Source: Romboutsia timonensis
GTDB lineage: Bacteria; Bacillota; Clostridia; Peptostreptococcales; Peptostreptococcaceae
DNA: 51,101 nucleotides
Assembly (NCBI RefSeq): GCF_900106845.1
Contig: NZ_LT629850.1
Location: 1,282,839 to 1,333,939 of the forward strand
Direction: 5' to 3'
Shown: in pieces, positions 43,171-49,196 of the stretch
Position numbering within the stretch: position 1 is the stretch's first letter
How the letters are laid out: every line of letters begins with the position of its first letter
Translations under genes and position numbers: made by a program
Notes under the pieces: model-generated
What the model was told of the DNA's origin: nothing
The model's input: only the letters and a program-made list of their open reading frames with translations
The model's database searches: none

Positions 43171-43200
43171 AAAGGCTTAATTTATATTAAGTCTTTTTTT
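43171..43200 (+). terminator. Terminator after the small helical protein
   Basis: AAAGGCTTAAT (43171-43181) pairs with ATTAAGTCTTT (43186-43196) with one G-U pair, followed by TTTT. Confidence 0.85.
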
Positions 43201-43254
43201 ATATTTTAAAATCAACATTTTTCAACAAAATACTACTATTAATCCTTATTTATG

Positions 43255-43263
43255 TGTTATAAT
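43255..43263 (+). promoter_or_regulatory. Extended -10 promoter of the intron/acetyltransferase transcript
   Basis: TGTTATAAT at 43255-43263 is an extended -10 element (TGn plus TATAAT); no good -35 hexamer lies 17 bases upstream. Transcription would start near 43270, giving a leader of about 75 nt before the group I intron. A hairpin GAAGAC-ATA-GTCTTC lies in this leader at about 43310-43324. Confidence 0.6.
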
Positions 43264-43344
43264 ATCATTGTTAATTATAAAGTATTATTTTTACTTACAA
43301 ATATATATTGAAGACATAGTCTTCTTATTCTATAGAAAAGAGGT

Positions 43345-43721
43345 TAATTTAAGCCTCGTATGTAGAGAAATCTGCATAGGACACAACTTGAATTGCAGGT
43401 AATTCCTAAAGCCTAAGTGCCACAACGTAAAAGCGAATAGCTTTAAGCGTGAAGGAACGAAAGTAGAAAAAAGTCTTAGGATGGCATATGGTTAAACCCT
43501 AAGTGCTGTTAAAAATGGATGTTCATGCAGGGAAATCCTGAATAGGGAGACCTTCAACGACTAGACCTAAAAGGTCGTACACTATAAGCGATTGATAGTG
43601 GAAGTAGGTTGCCCCTAACGAGTAATGTCGAGGGTGAAGAAATAGTCTGCTCTCATATGAAAGTATGAGAAGTTCATAAGAGAACTGCATAAGAGTAGCG
43701 ACCTTATGTGAACACAAGGTG
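43345..43721 (+). ncRNA. Group I intron (IA-like) in the 5' leader of the acetyltransferase gene
   Basis: P1 pairs exon GAGGT (43340-43344, last U with G) with the internal guide GCCTC (43353-43357). P2 is ATGTAGA-GAAA-TCTGCAT (43360-43377). P3 is CAACTT (43384-43389) with AGGTTG (43606-43611). P7 is GACTA (43559-43563) with TAGTC (43643-43647), in the hallmark contexts TTCAACGACTAGA and GAAGAAATAGTCTG. Two small hairpins between the first P7 strand and P3' (GACC/GGTC, CACTAT/ATAGTG) fit the P7.1/P7.2 of subgroup IA. P9 is TCTCATA/TATGAGA. There is no endonuclease ORF. The 3' splice site is inferred at G43721; it could lie one or two bases earlier. The core is strongly supported and exact ends less so. 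Confidence 0.85.
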
Positions 43722-43727
43722 TTTATT

Positions 43728-44321
43728 TTGATAAAGACTGTAAAATTATCTAAATTCAACGGAGAGCTTTGCGAAAATTTATATGCTAATGTAGTTTTAA
43801 TTGGTGCATCTAATTTTAATGACATAACAGTTTTATTTAATAAGGTAATTAGCTCAATTTCAAATAAAAACTGGCTTAAATTTCGTGATACAGATTACTT
43901 ACAAAATGTTTTAAACAATGGTGGATTTATTGTTGGATGTTATGTTGAAGATACATTAGTAGCATGTGCACTTTGTGAACCTCCAAGTGGAGATTATTTA
44001 AACAATCTTTATGATATTGGTATGAACGATGATGAAGTTAACTCAACTTATGTATCTGGATATGTAATGGTGGACCCTCTTTATCGTGGTAATTCATTAC
44101 ACAAGATACTACTTGAGACTAGAATCGAAGAATCTATAGCTAGAGGTAAGAGTCATATACTAACTGCTGTTGCAGCTGAAAATATATTTAGCTTAAGAAC
44201 TATTTTAAGCCTAGGATTTGAAATGCAACTTCAAAGAGAGAATCAATATGGTATAAATAGATATATTTTATTAAAAAAATTAGACTCTACTTCATCTAAA
44301 GACAAAGAAATAATTGCATAA
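43728..44321 (+). CDS. GNAT-family N-acetyltransferase under intron control
   Basis: The start is most likely TTG at 43728 (MIKTVKLSKFNGELCENL), 197 residues. In the unspliced RNA an AAGGTG lies 6 bases upstream but is paired in a hairpin (ACCTT 43701-43705 with AAGGT 43716-43720); after predicted splicing, AGAGG from the 5' exon is 7 bases upstream. The GNAT core shows the beta4 strand TYVSGYVMVDPLYRGNSLHK, with the acetyl-CoA loop region YRGNSLHK, and AENIFSLRTILSLGFEMQ. The acceptor is unknown. It is followed by a strong terminator, so it forms a single-gene unit. Nothing suggests a neighbouring partner. Confidence 0.85.
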   Translation: MIKTVKLSKFNGELCENLYANVVLIGASNFNDITVLFNKVISSISNKNWLKFRDTDYLQNVLNNGGFIVGCYVEDTLVACALCEPPSGDYLNNLYDIGMNDDEVNSTYVSGYVMVDPLYRGNSLHKILLETRIEESIARGKSHILTAVAAENIFSLRTILSLGFEMQLQRENQYGINRYILLKKLDSTSSKDKEIIA

Positions 44322-44330
44322 TAAATTATT

Positions 44331-44387
44331 AAAAAGTGGCTATATAAAGGTAAATTTAACATTTTTTGCTTTTATATAGCTACTTTT
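44331..44387 (+). terminator. Terminator after the acetyltransferase
   Basis: AAAAAGTGGCTATATAAA (44331-44348) pairs with TTTATATAGCTACTTTTT (44370-44387) with one wobble position, around a 21-nt loop. Confidence 0.85.
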
Positions 44388-44449
44388 TACATCTAATAAT
44401 ACTTTATTATAATTAATCTATTACAATTTTATTACATTTTATATTTTCT

Positions 44450-44529
44450 TTGACTTATTTGTATATTTTTACGTATAATTAAATCTATATAGGTAAGTAA
44501 TTAATATATTGGAAAAATATATTAATTAC
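44450..44529 (+). promoter_or_regulatory. Efflux operon promoter and downstream 14-bp palindrome
   Basis: TTGACT (44450-44455) and TATAAT (44474-44479) are 18 bases apart. In the leader, GTAATTAATATATT (44497-44510) and its exact complement at 44516-44529 form a palindrome around GGAAA, a good operator or attenuator candidate for substrate-responsive control. A seven-G run forms the ribosome site of the first gene. Confidence 0.65.
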
Positions 44530-44565
44530 CTACATCTAAGTTTTATATAAAGGGGGGGAATATCT

Positions 44566-45603
44566 ATGTCTTTTTTAGAAAAATTAAAAAATAAAAAGAT
44601 TAAGATAGTTGTTGGAATTACAGTTGTATCTAGTTTATTAATAGGTGTTTACTATTTGCATAATAAGAAAAGTAATACTATTAACTCTGAAGAAAATTAT
44701 GTAGAAACTTATACAATTGCAGATAATGAAAAAATATTTATAAACGGAGTTATACTTCCAACGAAATCTAAAGAGTTTAGCATGCCAACTGAAGGCGAAA
44801 TAAGTAAATTAAATGTTACAAATGGAAAGATTGTCAAAGAAGGAGATGTTTTATTTACTGTAAAAAATGAGTCAGTAATAAGTGAAATAGACTCTTTAAA
44901 AAGCCAAATAAATGAGTTGAAAAAATCAAATATAGATAATGATCCAATAATAAACGCTGAAATAAATAAATTAGAATCTCAGGTTTCTACATTAAATAAA
45001 AAAGCGTATATAGACACTACTGCTCCTTTTGCTGGAAAAGTATATTTAAATGATCAAGATGGTAGTTCAATGATAACTCTTCAAAGTAGTACATTTTATA
45101 TGAAAGGTCAAACTAGTGAACAAGATTTACCAAAACTTCAAATAGATGATCCTGTAACTGTTACAATTTTATCTACAAGTAAAAAAGTTACAGGTAGAGT
45201 TAGTGCAATATCTGATAGACCAACATCGAGTCAAGGTGATAATATGAATAATCCTACTCTATCTTATTATGATATAGATATATCATTTGAAGATCAAGAA
45301 GATTTAGTTAATGGATTTCATGTTCAAGCTTGTATAGAGATAACTGATAGCTTATGTAAAATACCAAGTTCATCAATACTTAAAGATGAAAATGATAAAC
45401 CATATGTATTTAAAAGCTATGACGGAATATTAAAGAAACAAAAAATTGAAATCCAAAGTCAAAATGATGAATTTACAGTTGTAAAAGACGGACTTGATAA
45501 ACAAGATATTATTATTAGATACCCATCAGATAAAATGAATGAAGGTGATGCAATTCCTGTAGATACTTTAGGAATTGATACTGAAGGTATGCAAAGTGAG
45601 TAG
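44566..45603 (+). CDS. Membrane-fusion adaptor of a MacA-like efflux system
   Basis: A 345-residue HlyD/RND-type adaptor. The N-terminus has a membrane anchor (IKIVVGITVVSSLLIGVYYL). A barrel-sandwich lipoyl-like half (GEISKLNVTNGKIVKEGDVL), a short coiled-coil hairpin (about residues 105-145, ISEIDSLKSQINELKK) and the second half (DTTAPFAGKVYLNDQDG) follow, then beta-barrel domains. It should link the ABC transporter to the cell envelope. A GGGGGGG ribosome site precedes the ATG. The next gene starts 8 bases before this stop, so the operon is translationally coupled. Exported substrates (peptides, antibiotics or bacteriocins) are not indicated. Confidence 0.88.
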   Translation: MSFLEKLKNKKIKIVVGITVVSSLLIGVYYLHNKKSNTINSEENYVETYTIADNEKIFINGVILPTKSKEFSMPTEGEISKLNVTNGKIVKEGDVLFTVKNESVISEIDSLKSQINELKKSNIDNDPIINAEINKLESQVSTLNKKAYIDTTAPFAGKVYLNDQDGSSMITLQSSTFYMKGQTSEQDLPKLQIDDPVTVTILSTSKKVTGRVSAISDRPTSSQGDNMNNPTLSYYDIDISFEDQEDLVNGFHVQACIEITDSLCKIPSSSILKDENDKPYVFKSYDGILKKQKIEIQSQNDEFTVVKDGLDKQDIIIRYPSDKMNEGDAIPVDTLGIDTEGMQSE

Positions 45604-46291
45604 TTTAATAAAACTTAAGGATATAAATAAATATTATAAGGTGGGTAAAGAAAAATTTCATGTTTTAAAGTCATTAAACATTAATATAGAAGAAGGCGAC
45701 TTTGTAATGATAATGGGTAAATCAGGTAGTGGTAAAACTACTCTACTTAATGTATTAGCTTTTTTAGATAAATTTGATACTGGTTCATATTTTTTTAATT
45801 ATGAGAATGTAAGTAACTTAAATGAGAATCAACGTTCAGTTTTTAGGAATAAATACATCGGATTTATTTTCCAACAATTTAACTTAATAGAAACATTAAG
45901 TATTTATCAAAATGTAGAACTACCTCTACTTTACGATGGAAAATTAAATAAATCTGAAAGAGAAAATATAGTTAAAGAAAAATTAGAACAAGTTGGTCTT
46001 TTAGATAAAATAAAGAGTATGCCACTTCAACTATCTGGTGGGCAACAACAACGTGTAGCTATAGCTCGTTCTTTAGTAAATAATCCTAAACTTATATTTG
46101 CAGATGAGCCAACAGGAGCTTTAGATAGTGAGACTAGTAATGAGATTATGAGTTTATTAAAAGATTTAAATAACCAAGGTAAAACTATAATAATGGTTAC
46201 ACATGATGCTGACTTAATAAAGTATGCCACTAAGGTTGTACGACTTAAAGATGGCGTGTTATATGAGGAGGCTTATAATGAGTATAATTAA
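45596..46291 (+). CDS. ABC transporter ATP-binding protein (MacB/LolD type)
   Basis: The GTG start at 45596 ([20 protein letters not shown]) has GAAGG 8 bases upstream; earlier in-frame codons lie deep in the adaptor gene. The 231-residue ATPase has Walker [11 protein letters not shown]-loop [13 protein letters not shown], signature LSGGQQQR, Walker [13 protein letters not shown] and the H-loop MVTHD. It overlaps the adaptor stop and the permease start. It should energise the neighbouring permease in a three-gene MacA-MacB-like efflux complex split into separate ATPase and permease, as is usual in Firmicutes. Confidence 0.93.
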   Translation: MSSLIKLKDINKYYKVGKEKFHVLKSLNINIEEGDFVMIMGKSGSGKTTLLNVLAFLDKFDTGSYFFNYENVSNLNENQRSVFRNKYIGFIFQQFNLIETLSIYQNVELPLLYDGKLNKSERENIVKEKLEQVGLLDKIKSMPLQLSGGQQQRVAIARSLVNNPKLIFADEPTGALDSETSNEIMSLLKDLNNQGKTIIMVTHDADLIKYATKVVRLKDGVLYEEAYNEYN

Positions 46292-47513
46292 GAGTTCTTT
46301 AATTAATTTAAAAGGTCATAAGCTTCGTGTTTTTGTTACCTTACTTTGGATTATAATGGGAATAACTTCCTCTATATTAGTAAGCTCTATAGGAAATGGA
46401 TTAAAAAAAGAAGTTACTGATTCAGTTAGTCGTGTAAATCCAAACAAAACTAGAATCTATTTTGAATCAAGTGACTCTAATATGGCTAATATGGAAACAT
46501 TTTTAAATCCATTTAAATTAGAAGATATTGATGAGTTATCATTTATAGAAGGTGTTGAAAGAATAGGAGCTAGTAAAGATGATTTTAGTATGGGCTCTAT
46601 GTATTATTCGGATGCATACTTTGATAAAAAAACTACATATGTAGATATTAAGGAGTTTAATGGGGATGATAAAATAGTACCTGTATTTGGTAGAAGCTTT
46701 TCTTATGATGATGATAATAGAAAAGTTATAATCATTACTATGCAAAATGCTATTGATTTATTTAATGCACCTGAAGAAGCTTTAGGCAAAGGAATAACTA
46801 TAAACAATCATATTTACGAAGTAATTGGTGTTATTGATGAAAATTCCATTAGAAATAATGCTGAAAGTAATGTAGACAATATGTATTATGGTGATATGAA
46901 TTATATATATTCATATATGCCTAGTAAAGCATTCAATGATTTAATGAACCAATTTTCTTATCCTCAAGATATATATTCTCTTGATTTAGTTGTATCTAAA
47001 GGATATGATATGTATGAAGTTTCAAATAATGTTATAAACAAACTATATGAATTACATCCTGATATAAATGGTTCTTATAATATAGATGATCCTACAGAGG
47101 CAACTAAGGAACTTGAATCTATGGTTTCTACTATAAATAAATTTGTAACACTTATAACTGCTATATCCATGTTTGTAGGTGGTGTTGGAGTTATGAATAT
47201 AATGTATGTATCTGTAATGGAACGTCAAAGAGAAATAGGTATAAGACGTGCTATAGGAGCTAAACCTTTAGATATATTAATACAGTTTTTAGTTGAAGCT
47301 ATATTTATTACGATTTTAGGAGGTATAATCGGTATAGTAATTGGATTTATTGTTGTAAATTATGCATCTAATTATTTACCATTTAAAGCTATTCCTAATA
47401 TAAATAGTCTACTATTTGCAAGTGTAACTACTGTAGTTACTGGAACTATATTCGGTATTGTTCCAGCTATTAAAGCATCTAAACTAGATCCAATTAAAGC
47501 GATTTATAAATAA
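46278..47513 (+). CDS. ABC transporter permease, MacB/FtsX type
   Basis: The ATG at 46278 ([18 protein letters not shown]) has GAGGAGG just upstream; it overlaps the ATPase gene by 14 bases. The 411-residue protein has the MacB topology: one N-terminal membrane helix (VTLLWIIMGITSSILVSSI), a large outer domain (about residues 50-285, MacB_PCD-like), then three C-terminal helices of the FtsX domain (FVTLITAISMFVGGVGVMNI, ILGGIIGIVIGFIVV, FASVTTVVTGTIFGIVPAIK). ERQREIGIRRAIGAKP is the typical coupling segment. Mechanotransmission with the adaptor and ATPase is the expected mode. Confidence 0.93.
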   Translation: MSIIKSSLINLKGHKLRVFVTLLWIIMGITSSILVSSIGNGLKKEVTDSVSRVNPNKTRIYFESSDSNMANMETFLNPFKLEDIDELSFIEGVERIGASKDDFSMGSMYYSDAYFDKKTTYVDIKEFNGDDKIVPVFGRSFSYDDDNRKVIIITMQNAIDLFNAPEEALGKGITINNHIYEVIGVIDENSIRNNAESNVDNMYYGDMNYIYSYMPSKAFNDLMNQFSYPQDIYSLDLVVSKGYDMYEVSNNVINKLYELHPDINGSYNIDDPTEATKELESMVSTINKFVTLITAISMFVGGVGVMNIMYVSVMERQREIGIRRAIGAKPLDILIQFLVEAIFITILGGIIGIVIGFIVVNYASNYLPFKAIPNINSLLFASVTTVVTGTIFGIVPAIKASKLDPIKAIYK

Positions 47514-47529
47514 AGTTTTCTTTACTATA

Positions 47530-47564
47530 AAAAGAGATTACTTAAAATTTAAGTAATCTCTTTT
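47530..47564. terminator. Bidirectional terminator between permease and pyrC
   Basis: AAAAGAGATTACTTAAA (47530-47546) and its exact complement (47548-47564) form a long stem with A and T runs on both sides. Confidence 0.9.
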
Positions 47565-47572
47565 AAATTTGT

Positions 47573-48847
47573 CTATTTACTCATGCCATCAAATACTATC
47601 TTCCCTCTACATATAGTATAATTAATCTTTCCATATAACTCATGTCCTATAAATGGTGAATTAAAAGATTTTGATTCAAATTTACTTACTTTATAACTTT
47701 CATTAGGATTAAATATTACTAAATCAGCTACAGAACCCTCTTTTAAAAATCCACAATCTAGATTGTAAAGTTTTGCTGGGTTTATAGTCATTTTTTCAAG
47801 TAATGTCATCATACTTAAATAGCCTTTTTTAACTAAATTAGTTATACCAAGAGCTAATGCAGTCTCAAGCCCTACTATTCCACTTGGAGATTTAGCAAAT
47901 TCTACATTCTTTTCTTCATAAGTATGAGGAGCATGATCTGTTGCTATTATTTCTATTGTACCATCCTGTAATCCTTCTATTATTTTTAATTTATCATTTT
48001 CAGTTCTAAGAGGAGGATTCATCTTAGCATTTGTACCATAATTTAATACATCCTCTTCGGTTAAAGTAAAATGATGTGGTGTTGCTTCTGCATATACATT
48101 AGCACCTAATTTCTTAGCCATTCTTACAGTTTCAACAGACACTCCAGAACTTATATGTTGTATGTTTACCTTTGCACCTGTTTTTATAGCTATCATACAA
48201 TCTCTTGCTACCATAACATCTTCTGCTACATTACTTGCCCCAGATATACCTAACTTTTTAGATATTTCCCCTTCATTTATACCAGCTACAGTTATAAGAG
48301 ATGGGTCTTCTTCATGAAAACTTAAAGGAACATCAAGCTCTTTTGCTTTTAACATAGCATTATATATAACATCACTATCCATTATAGGAAGTCCATCATC
48401 AGTAAATCCTACTGCTCCACATTCTTTAAGATATTTCATATCAACTAATTCTTTTCCTTTAAAACCTTTAGTTATAGCACAGGCTTGTAAAACATTTATA
48501 GGAGATGTTTTAGCTTTTTCTTTTATGTATTCTAAAGTTTCTTCATTATCAACTATAGGATTAGTATTTGCCATACATACGACTGTTGTAAATCCACCTT
48601 TTGCAGCTGACTTTGAACCAGTTTCTATATCTTCTTTATGAGTAAATCCTGGATCTCTAAAGTGAACATGAACATCTATAAATCCAGGGGCTACTATACA
48701 TCCGCTAGCATCTATAACTTTTTCATATTCATCTGTTAATGAGCACTTACCTATTTTTAATATTTTATTATCTCTTATTACTATATCTACTACTTCATCC
48801 CTTTTAGAGTGGGGATCTATTATTCTCCCATTTTTTATAAGTATCAT
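47573..48847 (-). CDS. pyrC: Dihydroorotase
   Basis: A 424-residue zinc amidohydrolase, third step of pyrimidine synthesis (carbamoyl-aspartate to dihydroorotate). Metal-binding DVHVHFRDPG carries His60 and His62; VQHIS-like NIQHISSG and ATPHHF supply further ligands, and ATDHAPHTYEEK carries the catalytic Asp. Length fits the class I bacterial type. GGGAG and AGG lie upstream of the ATG. It is monocistronic, away from other pyr genes in this window; a 24-bp triple repeat lies in its upstream region. Confidence 0.95.
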   Translation of the reverse strand: MILIKNGRIIDPHSKRDEVVDIVIRDNKILKIGKCSLTDEYEKVIDASGCIVAPGFIDVHVHFRDPGFTHKEDIETGSKSAAKGGFTTVVCMANTNPIVDNEETLEYIKEKAKTSPINVLQACAITKGFKGKELVDMKYLKECGAVGFTDDGLPIMDSDVIYNAMLKAKELDVPLSFHEEDPSLITVAGINEGEISKKLGISGASNVAEDVMVARDCMIAIKTGAKVNIQHISSGVSVETVRMAKKLGANVYAEATPHHFTLTEEDVLNYGTNAKMNPPLRTENDKLKIIEGLQDGTIEIIATDHAPHTYEEKNVEFAKSPSGIVGLETALALGITNLVKKGYLSMMTLLEKMTINPAKLYNLDCGFLKEGSVADLVIFNPNESYKVSKFESKSFNSPFIGHELYGKINYTICRGKIVFDGMSK

Positions 48848-49194
48848 TTTCCTAATTCTCTCCCTTTAAATATTAATATATAACTTTATCTTCATCGTAC
48901 ATATTTAACGATAAAAAATCCCAATTTATTTCATTAATTTAGTATATTATACAATATTTAATTTAGTATATTATACAATATTTAATTTAGTATATTATAC
49001 AATATTTAAGTTATATATTAAATACAATAACGAATACTTTATTATTTTTCTTTATAATAATACGATTAAGTGTTGTAATTTTATAGTAACTATAATTTTG
49101 AAAGAAATTCTCTCTAAAAGTATAATTTTTAATTTTATAAATAATTGATATAAATAAAAATAGGTATACTTTTTTAGAGTATACCTATTTTTAT
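48848..49194. other. Intergenic region upstream of pyrC
   Basis: About 350 AT-rich bases without an ORF. It contains three perfect 24-bp tandem repeats (48936-49007), the pyrC promoter region and the ATPase terminator at its distal end. I see no PyrR-type attenuator. Confidence 0.6.
48936..49007. repeat. Three perfect 24-bp tandem repeats
   Basis: Units are 48936-48959, 48960-48983 and 48984-49007, identical and without spacers. Each contains the 11-base palindrome GTATATTATAC and, on the minus strand, TTGTATAAT. They lie 89-160 bases upstream of pyrC. A regulator-binding array, a variable-number repeat or stacked -10-like elements are possible. Confidence 0.95.
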
Positions 49195-49196
49195 TT
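49151..49196 (-). terminator. Terminator after the P-type ATPase
   Basis: TAAATAAAAATAGGTATACT (49151-49170) pairs exactly with 49177-49196 around TTTTTA. The distal arm overlaps the ATPase stop codon. Confidence 0.9.

Noticed and set aside
43264..43344. c-di-GMP-II or c-di-GMP-I aptamer upstream of the intron
   Set aside because: The leader is short and AT-rich with one small hairpin; the conserved aptamer helices and motifs are not visible.
43523..43825. 100-codon minus-strand frame over the intron and start of the acetyltransferase gene
   Set aside because: It lies antisense to a strongly supported group I intron core, has no ribosome site and no protein-like features.
48936..49007. CRISPR array
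   Set aside because: The three 24-bp units are contiguous with no spacers, and no cas gene is present in the window.
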